A stretch of 33,744 nt of DNA from Chloroflexota bacterium (GTDB lineage: Bacteria; Chloroflexota; Anaerolineae; Aggregatilineales; Phototrophicaceae), in assembly GCA_026713245.1 (NCBI GenBank), contig JAPOOU010000113.1, forward strand, positions 1-33,744, written 5' to 3'. The position numbers and the translations under genes were made by a program. The notes beneath the pieces were generated by a model. That model was not told the DNA's origin, did no database searches, and was given only the letters and a program-made list of their open reading frames with translations. How positions within the stretch are numbered: position 1 is the first letter of the stretch; every line of letters starts with the position of its first letter. Of this stretch, positions 24,368-33,317 are shown one piece after another.

Positions 24368-25237
24368 TCAGCCCTTGACCGCGCCGAAGGTCAAACCGCT
24401 GACCAGGTTGCGCTGTACCAGAATGACAAAGATGACCGCGGGCACCATCATGATCACGCTCATGGCGGCCATGCCGCGCCAATCTACCGTGAATTGCTCG
24501 GTAAAGGCGAACAGGCCGGGCGGGAATGTTTTGGCGGCGTTATTGCGCGCCAGGACGCTGACGATCTGAAATTCGTTCCAGGCAGCCAGAAAAGCGAAGA
24601 TGGCAGCCGTCGCCAAGCCGGGCAAGGAGAGCGGCAGTTCAATACGCCAGAAGGCCGACCAGTGTCCGCAGCCGTCGATATAGGCTGATTCAGTCAGCTC
24701 CTGCGGGATCTGGCGGAAGAAGCCATCCATCAGCCAAGCAGTGAAGGGGATATTGACGGCGATATAAACAAATGCCAGGCCGAAAACATTATTGGTTAGT
24801 CCGGCCCGGTTAAAGAGCAAGAAGAGCGGCAAACTCAGGGCGACGCCTGGTACCGAGCGCGAAAGCATGATGCCGAGGAAAAGCGTGGTATGAAAGCGGA
24901 AGCGGAAGCGAGCAAAGGCATAACCGGCCAGCGTGCCCAGCGAAACCGCGACGATCGTGCTGGTGCCGGCCGCTAGAAGCGAGTTGCGCAGGTAGGCTTC
25001 GACCGCGACGCGCTGCTGCACTTCGGGGTTCAAGCCGAACATATTGGCGTAGGCTTCCAGCGTCAGCCGCTGCGGGATCCACACTGGCGGGAAGGAATTG
25101 ATTTCGGAATTAGGGCGGAAAGCCGTCGTGATGATCCAGAAGGCCGGCAGCGCCAAAGCCAGCAGCGCCGCCCAGGCGACGGCATTCCAGATGGCGTCGT
25201 TGCGGCGGCGGTTCGGTCCCACGCTGCGCGTGTTCAT
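24368..25237 (-). CDS. CUT1 ABC sugar transporter permease (MalG-like)
   Basis: The 289-residue inner-membrane protein has six predicted helices, among them AVAWAALLALALPAFWIIT near the N-terminus and VIMMVPAVIFVILVQRNLV near the end. The EAA loop that contacts the ATPase is ESAYIDGCGHWSAFWRIELPLSLPG, and the C-terminus LTFGAVKG is typical of MalG-type subunits. The ATG at 25237 overlaps the stop of the preceding permease by 4 bp, so translation is coupled; the longer track ORF is spurious. The operon contains no ATPase gene. Confidence 0.92.
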   Translation of the reverse strand: MNTRSVGPNRRRNDAIWNAVAWAALLALALPAFWIITTAFRPNSEINSFPPVWIPQRLTLEAYANMFGLNPEVQQRVAVEAYLRNSLLAAGTSTIVAVSLGTLAGYAFARFRFRFHTTLFLGIMLSRSVPGVALSLPLFLLFNRAGLTNNVFGLAFVYIAVNIPFTAWLMDGFFRQIPQELTESAYIDGCGHWSAFWRIELPLSLPGLATAAIFAFLAAWNEFQIVSVLARNNAAKTFPPGLFAFTEQFTVDWRGMAAMSVIMMVPAVIFVILVQRNLVSGLTFGAVKG

Positions 25238-26190
25238 CGCACAATTCTCGCTTTGACCAATTGCCGGAAGAAATACAGCGTGAAAAGCACCGACAGGAAA
25301 ACTGTGATCCAGGACATCGCGCTGCCCAAGCCGAATTTGGTATTCTCGATGGACAGGCGGGTGATATAGGTCCATAGCATCTCGGTGCGATGGGCGGGGC
25401 CGCCGTCGGTCATGATGCGCACGATATCAAAAGCGCGGGCGATATCCAGTGACATGATCGTCAGGGCGATGTAGGTGAAAGGCGCCAGCAGCGGAAAGGT
25501 AATGAACCGAAATTTCTGCCAGCCCGAAGCGCCATCAACCTCCGCCGCCTCAAAGGTTTCAGTCGGCAGAGACAGTGTGCCGGCAAGCAAGATTATCGTC
25601 AGCACCGGGATATTCATCCACACCGAAGCCACGATGATGGAGAACATGCCCAGCGGCACATCGACCAGCCAGGCGATCTGGCCTTGAGCCTGGATTAAGC
25701 CCAGGCTGTAAAGGAAGTTGTTGACCAAACCGACGCTGGCATTGAAGAACCAACGGAATTGCATGCCCACCAAGATTGGCGCGAACATCATCGGCACCAT
25801 CAACAGCGTGCGCAAGATGCTCTGGCCCACTGTCACCCTCGCCAGCAATTGCGATAGCGCCAAAGATAGCGCGTAACTCAAATTGACCGAGACGGCCAGG
25901 AAAATAATCGTATTGCCCAGCGAGCGCCAAAAGATCGCGTCATCCAAAAGTTTTTCATAATTGCGCAGCGCCTTGCCGAGCGTGAAGTTCAAACTATTAG
26001 GGCGCAGCAGCTCATAAGGCGTGAAGCTGACATATAGGGAATAGACCAGTGGAAAAGCAATGACGAGCAGGATGACGACGACGGAGGGCAGAATCAACAT
26101 ATAGGGGAAGGCGCCAGCCTCCAGCCGATTACTGTGGGCGACCTGGATCGGCGCTTCTTCTTCGGTATTCCTTGAGCGGTTAAGAGTCAT
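25234..26190 (-). CDS. CUT1 ABC sugar transporter permease (MalF-like)
   Basis: The 318-residue inner-membrane protein carries a polar N-terminal tail of about 27 residues, then FPYMLILPSVVVILLVIAFPLVYSLYVSF and further helices (TIIFLAVSVNLSYALSLALS, FSIIVASVWMNIPVLTIILL). The EAA loop is EAAEVDGASGWQKFRFITFPLL and MTDGGPAHRTEMLWTYI is the usual MalF-type block. It pairs with the downstream MalG-like protein. A 165-bp gap with hairpins separates it from the binding-protein gene upstream, a common way to make the binding protein in excess. Confidence 0.92.
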   Translation of the reverse strand: MTLNRSRNTEEEAPIQVAHSNRLEAGAFPYMLILPSVVVILLVIAFPLVYSLYVSFTPYELLRPNSLNFTLGKALRNYEKLLDDAIFWRSLGNTIIFLAVSVNLSYALSLALSQLLARVTVGQSILRTLLMVPMMFAPILVGMQFRWFFNASVGLVNNFLYSLGLIQAQGQIAWLVDVPLGMFSIIVASVWMNIPVLTIILLAGTLSLPTETFEAAEVDGASGWQKFRFITFPLLAPFTYIALTIMSLDIARAFDIVRIMTDGGPAHRTEMLWTYITRLSIENTKFGLGSAMSWITVFLSVLFTLYFFRQLVKARIVR

Positions 26191-26221
26191 GGACCGAGCA
26201 ACAGCAAAGTTTGCACATAAG

Positions 26222-26246
26222 GCGGGCGACTCGCGAAGTCGCCCGC
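26222..26246. repeat. GCGGGCGACT/AGTCGCCCGC hairpin in the binding-protein/permease gap
   Basis: A perfect 10-bp stem with a 5-base loop lies after the binding-protein gene and before the permease start (minus-strand operon). Its arms belong to the GGGCGAC family seen at 922-987. It probably attenuates read-through or blocks RNA decay, favouring binding-protein expression. TTTT follows only on the plus strand, where no gene ends. Confidence 0.6.
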
Positions 26247-26355
26247 TTTTGGTGATGTATTAGAGCCTTGCCGCGTTCAAGAGAGAATGGGAGTGTGTCA
26301 CTAGCGAAACAGTCCCATCCTCCTTGTGGGGCCCCGGGTGGGGATTTGTCAGGCT

Positions 26356-27723
26356 CTAATCGTAATAGCCCGCATCCGCCATCAGCTCGCGGGTATCGGC
26401 CGCGGCTTGGTCCAAGCCTTCCTGCGCGCCGATATCACCCAGCATGATGGCTTGCACTTTGGGATACAGAATGTTGGAGAAGGGAATCCACTCTGCGATC
26501 AGGGGCGGCGTGCGGAAGTCTTCAGCCACTTGCAGCTTTGCCAGCTCCAGCCGTTCGCGGTCAAGCGCGCGGTCGGAGGCTGCGGCATCCGCGATCACGC
26601 GATCCCATACATCGTCACGTGTCGGCAGGTAACCCAACTGCGCTTCTTCATAAGCAACGCGTTCGGAGCTCAGGAACTTAATCAGCTGTATACCCGCCTG
26701 CGGATTCGGCGCGGAGGCCGGCACGGAGAAGGCATGGGCGCCAGCCCAGCCGGAGGGACGAACCGCGTCGCCGCCGATGCTCAAGCCGGTGAAGCCGCGC
26801 GCCAAACCGAAGTTCTCGCTGATGTTCGGGCAGTTTTCAGGATCCTGGAAGTAGGCGTACCAGCCGTACCATTCCAGCTTAATGGCGGTATCGCCGTTGC
26901 AGAAGTAGGCAGCCACGCCATCCCATACCAGCGAGGTGGTATCGGCCGGGATGATGCCATCCTGATACCAGCCGCGCAGCATCTCGGCCACAGCCACGCC
27001 GATTTCGTCGTTGAAGACGGGCTCCCAATTCTCGTCGAACATGGCGCCGCCGCTGGCGAAGACCATCTCGTAGAAGCGGCCATTGAGGGCTTCGTCGCGG
27101 CCCGCCAGGGTGTAGCCATAGGTGCTATGGTCATTCTCGACGAAGAATCGCGCCTGGCGATCAATCTGCTCGAGTGTGCTCGGCACTTCCAATGCCTCGC
27201 CTGTGGCTTCCATGTAGGCGGCGGCAATCGCTTCGTCCTCATAGAGGTCCTTGCGATAGTGGATAGGGCTGATATCCGCGTGGCGTGGGATGAGGTAGAG
27301 GTTGCCGTCGATGGTGGCGGCGTCCAGGATGGCGGGGCTAAAGGGCGCCAGTTCTTCTTCGCTGAAGTAATCTTGGAGCGGCAGCAAGAAAGGCGTGTAC
27401 TGGGCGACGAAGCTGGTGTGATCCCACGCCACGTCATAATCGGCCGCGCCGGTGGCGAAGTCTACTTTGAGTTTCTGGTCTATGGCGAAGCCATCCAGCA
27501 GGGCCACTATCTCGACCGTGGCGCCGGTGGCTTCTTCAAAAATGGGAATGGATTCGTACATGGCTTCATAGGTGCCACCGCCGATATTCGCCATCTTGAT
27601 GTTGATGCCAGACAGATCCATGTCCAGGCCGGCGTACTGCGGCTCGTCCTGCGCTGTCGCCGGCAGGGCGAGCAGCCAGACCAGCGCCAAGACCAACACA
27701 ATTAACGAGAGTTTGCGAATCAT
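26356..27723 (-). CDS. CUT1-type extracellular sugar-binding protein
   Basis: The 455-residue secreted protein has a signal peptide (MIRKLSLIVLVLALVWLLALPATAQ, AxA cleavage, no lipobox) and the solute-binding family 1 pattern: IPIFEEATGATVEIVALLD, AADYDVAWDHTSFVAQY, LYLIPRHADISPIHYRKDLYED, WEPVFNDE, and a C-terminal WAGAHAFSVPASAPNPQAGIQLIKFLSSE. The ATG at 27723 is chosen because AAGGGAGAAG precedes it and the signal peptide starts there; the upstream extension is polar. It heads an operon with two permeases and an enolase-superfamily enzyme. Operators of site 3 lie upstream, shared with the divergent fuconate dehydratase gene, which suggests a fucose-related or similar sugar ligand (inference). 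Confidence 0.92.
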   Translation of the reverse strand: MIRKLSLIVLVLALVWLLALPATAQDEPQYAGLDMDLSGINIKMANIGGGTYEAMYESIPIFEEATGATVEIVALLDGFAIDQKLKVDFATGAADYDVAWDHTSFVAQYTPFLLPLQDYFSEEELAPFSPAILDAATIDGNLYLIPRHADISPIHYRKDLYEDEAIAAAYMEATGEALEVPSTLEQIDRQARFFVENDHSTYGYTLAGRDEALNGRFYEMVFASGGAMFDENWEPVFNDEIGVAVAEMLRGWYQDGIIPADTTSLVWDGVAAYFCNGDTAIKLEWYGWYAYFQDPENCPNISENFGLARGFTGLSIGGDAVRPSGWAGAHAFSVPASAPNPQAGIQLIKFLSSERVAYEEAQLGYLPTRDDVWDRVIADAAASDRALDRERLELAKLQVAEDFRTPPLIAEWIPFSNILYPKVQAIMLGDIGAQEGLDQAAADTRELMADAGYYD

Positions 27724-27867
27724 TATCTGTCTTCTCCCTTCTTTCAGATAATCCTGCAATTGAACTGCTAGTGCCATAAATCAGTACATTCGCTTATATC
27801 TTACCCCTTTCGCAATGCATTCGCTATCCCGCCTGCGGGAGCCAAAAAAGGCTGCTAAGCTATAAGG

Positions 27868-27912
27868 ACTATAGCAAGATTTTGCCAGCAAAACAAGTTT
27901 TTGCCAGCAAAA
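27868..27912. promoter_or_regulatory. Divergent control region with two identical TTTTGCCAGCAAAA operators (site 3)
   Basis: Two identical copies of TTTTGCCAGCAAAA (27880-27893 and 27899-27912) are 5 bp apart, the same spacing as at sites 1 and 2, and are preceded by GACTATA as there. They lie 20 bp before the fuconate dehydratase start. On the minus strand, TTGTTT (27891-27896) and TATAGT (27868-27873) at 17 bp form a plausible promoter for the binding-protein operon lying within the element. A -35 for the plus-strand gene is not clear. A GCTATA/TATAGC inverted repeat (27859-27875) adjoins. Confidence 0.75.
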
Positions 27913-27932
27913 CTCTGTTCAGGAGCATTCAC

Positions 27933-29174
27933 ATGCGCGACATATCCATCAGCAGAATAAGCACCCATGACCTGCGATTTGCGCTGGAAGAAGGCGCCGG
28001 CGCCGACAGCGTGCATTCCAATCCGCAGTATTCATACGCCGTAACAGAGATCCAGACAAATGGCTACCTGTCCGGCATCGGATTGGCCTTTACCCTGGGC
28101 GGCGGAAACGATCTGGTCTGCCGCGCCATCGACGATCTGGCTGGTGTGTTGGTCGGCCGCGAAGTCGAAGCGCTGATGGCAGAATTTGGGGCCGTCTACG
28201 CGCTCATGCTGGAACATCCACAGTATCGCTGGCTGGGTCCCCACAAGGGCGTTGTGCATCTGGCCCTGTCGTCGATCGTCAACGCCTGCTTCGACCTGTG
28301 GGCCAAGGCGCGAGGCTTGCCCCTGTGGCGGCTGCTGCTGGATTTGACGCCGGAGCAACTGCTGGCGACGCTGCATCTGCGCTACATCGACGATGCGCTG
28401 AGCGCGGACGACGCATTGGCGATTCTTCGGAACGAGCATCGGCTGCGGGGACAGCGGATGGACATTCTTGAACAGGGCTATCCCGGCTACGACACGTCGA
28501 TTGGATGGATCCAGTACACCGATGACACCATCAAAGAGAACCTGGTCAAATCGATGGATCAGGGTTTCGATTCGGTCAAACTCAAGGTCGGCTCGGATGA
28601 TCCGGCGCGCGATATCCGCCGCGCCTTTCTGGTGCGCGATACAGTCGGCGACGACGCCCGCGTCATGCTCGATGTCAATCAACAATGGACCTTGCCGCAA
28701 GCGCTGGAAATGTGCCGGGAACTACGCGCGATGAATCCCTACTGGATCGAAGAACCCACGCACCCCGACGATGTGCTGGCTCATCAGGCGCTGGCTCGCG
28801 CCGTCGCGCCGATGAAGCTGGCAATCGGCGAGCACCTGCCCAATCAAGTCCTCTTCAAGAATTATCTCCAGGCCGATGCCGCGGGATTCCTGCAGCCGGA
28901 TTGCGTGCGGCTCGGCGGCGTCAGCGAATTCATCGCGGTGAGTTTAATGGCGCGCAAGTACGATATACCGGTCGTGCCGCATGTCGGCGACATGGGCCAG
29001 ATCCACCAGCATCTGGTACTCTTCAATCATATCGCCTTGGGTCACGAAGCGATCTTCCTGGAATACATTCCGCACCTGCGGCAGCATTTCACGGCGCCGG
29101 CGCGCGTGGAAGGCGGGGTCTATGCGACGCCCCAAGAGCCGGGCAGCAGTTCCGATCTGAAGGCGCTACGCTGA
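27933..29174 (+). CDS. fucD: L-fuconate dehydratase (enolase superfamily)
   Basis: The 413-residue product matches the fuconate dehydratase subgroup (bacterial FucD, human ENOSF1) and would convert L-fuconate to 2-keto-3-deoxy-L-fuconate in the cytoplasm. Catalytic residues fall almost exactly where I recall them in the Xanthomonas enzyme: K216-L-K218 (SVKLKVG), Asp247 (MLDVNQQW), Glu273 or Glu274 (WIEEPTHPDD), Glu300 (IGEHLPNQVLFK) and His350 (VVPHVGDMGQ). The early GLAFTLGGGND and GPHKGVVHLALSSIVNACFDLWAK blocks also fit. Length is normal. AGGAGCATTCAC sets the start. It is divergent from the CUT1 operon and shares its operators. Activity on another 6-deoxy or pentonic acid is possible. Confidence 0.9.
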   Translation: MRDISISRISTHDLRFALEEGAGADSVHSNPQYSYAVTEIQTNGYLSGIGLAFTLGGGNDLVCRAIDDLAGVLVGREVEALMAEFGAVYALMLEHPQYRWLGPHKGVVHLALSSIVNACFDLWAKARGLPLWRLLLDLTPEQLLATLHLRYIDDALSADDALAILRNEHRLRGQRMDILEQGYPGYDTSIGWIQYTDDTIKENLVKSMDQGFDSVKLKVGSDDPARDIRRAFLVRDTVGDDARVMLDVNQQWTLPQALEMCRELRAMNPYWIEEPTHPDDVLAHQALARAVAPMKLAIGEHLPNQVLFKNYLQADAAGFLQPDCVRLGGVSEFIAVSLMARKYDIPVVPHVGDMGQIHQHLVLFNHIALGHEAIFLEYIPHLRQHFTAPARVEGGVYATPQEPGSSSDLKALR

Positions 29175-29199
29175 GCGTCCACAAGCGCCTGTCGCCAGG

Positions 29200-30105
29200 T
29201 CATCGCGCCAGGCGGTCAATCAAGAAATCCTCGAAGCCCTTGGCATCAACATCCAGCGCGACTCGAGCGTTCTCGGGCCAATCGGCATCCGGCGAGCGCA
29301 TGAAGGTCACGCCGGCCGCGAAGCGCCCGCCCGTCTCCACATCCACGTGAAGCGGGGTCAAGCTGACCAGCTCCGGTCGGATCAAGATCGCCGCCGCCAG
29401 GGGATCGTGCATGAAGGTCCAGCCGCGGTCGGCGAAAAAGGGATAAAGGTCGATCTGATCGGCCACCGCACTGTGGAAGGCTGTGCCCGCCGCGCGTATC
29501 CGCGCCGAGCCCTCGCGCCTGACCCGCACTTGCAACGTAACATCAAGCGGAATCAGTGTGATAGGCGCGCCGGACGTGAAGACGATATGCGCCGCTTCCG
29601 GATCGCTGACGATGTTGTGCTCGCCGTAATCGGCATAGACATCGGCCGAGCGCTGGAAAGCGCCGCCCATGATGGTCAGCCCGGCAAGGTTTTCCGCAAG
29701 GCGCGGCTCTTGACGAAGCGCCAGGGCGGCGTTGGTCAAGGGACCAATGCAAAGCAGATGAATTTGCCCGGGATTGTCCATCACGGCACGGACGATGAAA
29801 TTGACTGCGGATTCCGAAGCCGGTTGCAGGGCCTCGTCATCCTCGTTCAGGAAACCTTGTCCTTCGTGCCCGCCCCAATAAACCGGACGCGTACCGAGCA
29901 AGGGCTTGGTCGCGCCCTGCGTCACCGGCACATCGCTCCGCCCGCGCATGCGCAAGAGCTTCAGCGCCATGCGCGCCCTCAACAGCACATCGCCATAGAC
30001 GCAGGTCACGCCGACAAGCTCGGTCTCAGGCGAATTGAGCAAGAGCGCCAGGGCGACGATGTCGTCCACATCGGTGCCGATATCGGTATCAAATATGACT
30101 TTCAC
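29200..30105 (-). CDS. Inosine/uridine-preferring nucleoside hydrolase family protein (second paralogue)
   Basis: The 301-residue product has the DTDIGTDVDD calcium/ribose-binding motif (residues 6-15), a variant with two extra residues that marks a different subgroup from the paralogue at 3053. Other blocks are CIGPLTNAALAL, TIMGGAF, EHNIVSDPEAA and MHDPLAA, where the His-Asp pair expected in active hydrolases is present (the 3053 protein has Pro-Asp). It is the last gene of the operon of the second CUT1 importer, 63 bp after the permease gene, which points to a nucleoside or ribosylated compound as the imported ligand. It is convergent with fucD, 25 bp apart. Confidence 0.92.
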   Translation of the reverse strand: MKVIFDTDIGTDVDDIVALALLLNSPETELVGVTCVYGDVLLRARMALKLLRMRGRSDVPVTQGATKPLLGTRPVYWGGHEGQGFLNEDDEALQPASESAVNFIVRAVMDNPGQIHLLCIGPLTNAALALRQEPRLAENLAGLTIMGGAFQRSADVYADYGEHNIVSDPEAAHIVFTSGAPITLIPLDVTLQVRVRREGSARIRAAGTAFHSAVADQIDLYPFFADRGWTFMHDPLAAAILIRPELVSLTPLHVDVETGGRFAAGVTFMRSPDADWPENARVALDVDAKGFEDFLIDRLAR

Positions 30106-30168
30106 TTTTCACCCCGAATCTGCCATTTTGTCATTGGAAAGGAAGCGCGCTGTAGAGCCGACGCAGCT

Positions 30169-31035
30169 TCAGCCCTTCAACCCAGAGCCCAAAATCCCCC
30201 CGACGTAGTAGCGCTGGAAGGGCAATATCAAGAGGACCGGGACCAGCATCGCCAGTGTCGAGCTGGCGAACATTTGCTCCCACAAATGGACTTGCTGTTC
30301 GATGCCGATGATGGACACCGCGACTTGCACCACCCGCAATTCCGGATCCGGCGCCACCAGCAGCGGCCAAAAGAAATTATTCCATTGGCCCAGGAACAAG
30401 ATCACGCCGGCGCTGATCAAAGCCGGCTTGGAGATGGGCAAGATGATCTGAATAAAGACTTGCAGCCAAGTCGCGCCATCAACGCGCGGCGCGTCAATCA
30501 AGTCTTGTGGGATCTCGGCGAAGAACTGGCGGAACAGAAAGATGATGATGCCGTTTGCCAAGCCCGGCACGATGAGACCCTGCCAGGTACCGAGCCAGCC
30601 CAAATCCCGCACTAACACAAAAGACGGGATGATCGTCAGGTCACCGGGGATCATGAAGCTGAAGATGACCAGGGCAAACAGGAAATTCTTGGCGCGGAAC
30701 TGCAAGCGCGCGAATGCGAAGCCCGACATCGCCCCGACCGCGATGCCAAAGACGACTGTCACCGCGCCCAGGAAAAAGGTGTTCAACAGCGCCCGGCCGA
30801 AGTCTTTATCGAAGATGGCGTGGTAGCCGTCCAGCGTGAAATCGGCCGGGAAGAATGCCCGCCAGGAAAAGGGCAAGACGTTTTTCCATACGGTCTCGCG
30901 CGTGGTAAAGGACGAGGCGACGATCCAGGATATCGGCAAGATGATAACAATCGCGAGCGCGATCAGCAGGGCATAAAGCAAAATGTGCCGGCGCGCTTTG
31001 CGCAAGCGCAGGAGGGTCGCGTTATCCCGGTTCAT
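30169..31035 (-). CDS. CUT1 ABC transporter permease (MalG-like), second system
   Basis: The 288-residue inner-membrane protein starts with a basic cytoplasmic tail, then LLYALLIALAIVIILPISWIVASSF and five further helices. The EAA loop is DAPRVDGATWLQVFIQIILPISKPA, with Pro replacing a usual Ala/Ser in the first part. The C-terminus GGILGSGLKG is typical of MalG-type subunits. It lies 65 bp after its MalF-like partner gene and before the nucleoside hydrolase gene on the same strand. Confidence 0.92.
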   Translation of the reverse strand: MNRDNATLLRLRKARRHILLYALLIALAIVIILPISWIVASSFTTRETVWKNVLPFSWRAFFPADFTLDGYHAIFDKDFGRALLNTFFLGAVTVVFGIAVGAMSGFAFARLQFRAKNFLFALVIFSFMIPGDLTIIPSFVLVRDLGWLGTWQGLIVPGLANGIIIFLFRQFFAEIPQDLIDAPRVDGATWLQVFIQIILPISKPALISAGVILFLGQWNNFFWPLLVAPDPELRVVQVAVSIIGIEQQVHLWEQMFASSTLAMLVPVLLILPFQRYYVGGILGSGLKG

Positions 31036-31100
31036 GTCGCACCGCCGCTATGCATTTGCTTGTCGCTTCCTCTGATCTTTCGTTTGCGCATCGGACGCGG

Positions 31101-31976
31101 CTAGTGCCGCGGACGCAGCACGATAAATTCGACCGCGACGAATGCTACTACAACGATTAGCAAGACTGAAATAATGGCCGAAGCGATACCGATATCGCCA
31201 TAAACCAAGCCGCGGCGATAGGCTTCGTACATGACTAGATGGGTGGAAAGCTGGGGTCCCCCGCGCGTGATCAGATATATGGGCGCGAACAAGGTGAAGT
31301 TCACCACTGTATCGGAGACCAGCACAAAGGCGATGATACGGCGCAGCAGCGGCAGCTTGATCGAAATGAAAGTGCGCAGACTGCCTGCGCCGTCCACATG
31401 CGCCGATTCCAGCACATCTTTGGAGATGCCTTGCAGACCGGCCAGGAAAAAGAGGCTCCAATAGGGTACGCCGATCCAACTGATAATGCCGATGATCGAC
31501 CAGAGCGCCTGGCTCGGATGCTGCAGAAAGGGCTGGCGCGGCAAGCCCAAGGTGCGAATGATGCCGTTGATCAAGCCGTAGTTGGGGTCCAGCGCCAAGC
31601 CCCAGGCGATGGCTGTGACATTCATCGATATGGCGACAGGCACCAGATAGATGGCGCGGAACACGGCGATGCCCGGCACGCGCTGGTTGATCAATTCCGC
31701 CAGCAAGAGCGCCAAGCCAACTTGCAGCGGATTCACTACCAGGCTGAAAATCAGCGTCGTTTTGAAGGAACCCCAAACCACCGGGTCCTCAAAGACCGCG
31801 ATGAAGTTGGTCAACCCGACGAACTTGCGCGCGCCGGCCAGACTCAGCGAATTGGTATAGAGCGCTTCTTCGAAGCCGAGGACAATAGGAATATAACGGA
31901 AGACGATCAGAAGGATGATCGCGGGCGCCAAAAAGAAAGCCGGCGTCCACCGTTCCAGGCGCAGCTTATTCAGCAC
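31101..31976 (-). CDS. CUT1 ABC transporter permease (MalF-like), second system
   Basis: The 291-residue inner-membrane protein begins WTPAFFLAPAIILLIVFRYIPIVLGF and shows six helices with the EAA loop ESAHVDGAGSLRTFISIKLPLLRR, followed by LITRGGPQLSTHLVMYEAYRRG. It pairs with the downstream MalG-like protein. The gene lies 66 bp after the binding-protein gene. As in the first CUT1 operon there is no ATPase gene, so a shared ATPase (MsmX/UgpC type) encoded elsewhere must serve it. Confidence 0.92.
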   Translation of the reverse strand: MLNKLRLERWTPAFFLAPAIILLIVFRYIPIVLGFEEALYTNSLSLAGARKFVGLTNFIAVFEDPVVWGSFKTTLIFSLVVNPLQVGLALLLAELINQRVPGIAVFRAIYLVPVAISMNVTAIAWGLALDPNYGLINGIIRTLGLPRQPFLQHPSQALWSIIGIISWIGVPYWSLFFLAGLQGISKDVLESAHVDGAGSLRTFISIKLPLLRRIIAFVLVSDTVVNFTLFAPIYLITRGGPQLSTHLVMYEAYRRGLVYGDIGIASAIISVLLIVVVAFVAVEFIVLRPRH

Positions 31977-32042
31977 GGTTATGCTCCGAGCGGCAAGCCG
32001 GGGGATAGCCGCCCCAGCCTGCCCCTACCGGAAGATAAGGAA

Positions 32043-33317
32043 TTATTCCCGGTATTTGTCCATTTCGCGCTCGATACGGCCTGCCGCCTGGCCCAGGGTC
32101 TCGGCGACATCGGCGCCGTTGCGGATGTCCTCAAAGGCGTCAGAGAGAATCTCTTCATATTCGAGATAGCCCACGGTCAGCGGCCTGGGCGTGACGTAAG
32201 GCGCTTCGCCCGCCGCCACAACGAAGGCCAGGTTGGGGAATTCGGCATTGGCGGGGTCTTCGGCGAATTCGGCCAGCATCGCTTCGTGCGCGGGCCATAC
32301 GCCCCAGACATCAAACCAGATGCGCCCGGCTTCCGGTGAACTGGCGAAGGCGACGAAGGCCGCGGCTTCCTCAGTATGTTCGCTATTGGGGTTGACGCCC
32401 AGATGCCAACTGTCGCCCGGCACCGTGACCTCGCCGCCATCCCAATAGGGATGCGGCGCAACGCCCCAGTCAAATTCAAGCGGATTGTTGATGAACTGGT
32501 TGATCATCCAGCCGCCGTCAACATAGATGCCCAACTGGCTATTGCGGAACAACTCGCCGGAACTGATGCCGCCCTGCGGCGAGACGTTCAAGGTGTTGTG
32601 CAGATCGGAGAACCAGGTGAATGCTTTGACCCAGTCTTCGGAATCGATGACCCCCTCGACAGTCAAGCCGTCGTCGCCTAGCACCGCCGTGGGCAAGCTT
32701 TCTGGAATGGGCTGCAATTGATAGATGCGATTGTACTGGCCGAATTGCAAACCCCAGACATCGTTTACCCCGTCAGCGTCAGCGTCGCTTGCCAGCGCCT
32801 GAGCCGCTTCCGTCACTTGTTCCCAGGTCCAGCGTTCATCGGGCGCGGGCGGCGTGATGCCAGCCGCTTCCATCAGCGCCCCGTTGTAATACATGACCTG
32901 GGCGGAATTCCAGATCGGCGGCGCCAGCAGTTGCCCGTTATACATGCTTGAGGTGTGCAGGGCGTCCACCCAACCGTCGATCTGCTCGGCCGGGATGGCA
33001 TCGTCCAGCGGCAGCAGCCAGCCGCGGAAGCCGTAAGAGGCCACAACCGGCGCGTCCACGCTGACAATATCCGGCTCGGAACTGCCGGATCCCAAGCGAA
33101 TCTGATTCTGTTGGAAGACTTCGCGGAAGGATACCTTATCCACGCGAACGGTGATATTCGGATTGTATTCGGTGAACCTGGCGGCGACTTCTTCCGCGCC
33201 CGGCAAGTCGGTGATCCAACTCAATTCCACCGCGTCCTGGCCGGTGACCGCAGTCGCCGCCAGCAGCAAGATCAACAGCGAGAGTCCAAACAGTCTGAGG
33301 AGTTTACAAACAAACAT
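32043..33317 (-). CDS. CUT1-type extracellular solute-binding protein, second system
   Basis: The 424-residue secreted protein has a signal peptide (about residues 1-26, ending AVTGQD; no lipobox) and the family-1 binding pattern: LPGAEEVAARFTEYNPNITVRVDKVSF, EPDIVSVDAPVVASYGFRGWLLPLDD, APPIWNSAQVMYYNGALMEAAG, then GGWMINQFINNP and VPGDSWHLGVNPNSEHTEEAAAFVAFASSPEAG. The ATG at 33317 is preferred because AAAGGAAAAAC precedes it and the leader starts there. It heads the operon binding protein, MalF, MalG, nucleoside hydrolase. The ligand is unknown; the hydrolase suggests a nucleoside-like compound. Confidence 0.92.
   Translation of the reverse strand: MFVCKLLRLFGLSLLILLLAATAVTGQDAVELSWITDLPGAEEVAARFTEYNPNITVRVDKVSFREVFQQNQIRLGSGSSEPDIVSVDAPVVASYGFRGWLLPLDDAIPAEQIDGWVDALHTSSMYNGQLLAPPIWNSAQVMYYNGALMEAAGITPPAPDERWTWEQVTEAAQALASDADADGVNDVWGLQFGQYNRIYQLQPIPESLPTAVLGDDGLTVEGVIDSEDWVKAFTWFSDLHNTLNVSPQGGISSGELFRNSQLGIYVDGGWMINQFINNPLEFDWGVAPHPYWDGGEVTVPGDSWHLGVNPNSEHTEEAAAFVAFASSPEAGRIWFDVWGVWPAHEAMLAEFAEDPANAEFPNLAFVVAAGEAPYVTPRPLTVGYLEYEEILSDAFEDIRNGADVAETLGQAAGRIEREMDKYRE

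Noticed and set aside
26326-27705. 459-residue plus-strand ORF
   Set aside because: Antisense shadow of the CUT1 binding-protein gene; composition is typical of a mirrored high-GC frame.
29347-30615. 422-residue plus-strand ORF
   Set aside because: Spans antisense of two real genes (nucleoside hydrolase and permease) and is rich in Gln/His/Arg, as expected for shadows.
31239-32339. 366-residue plus-strand ORF
   Set aside because: Runs antisense across a permease gene and the end of the binding-protein gene; no recognisable domain.
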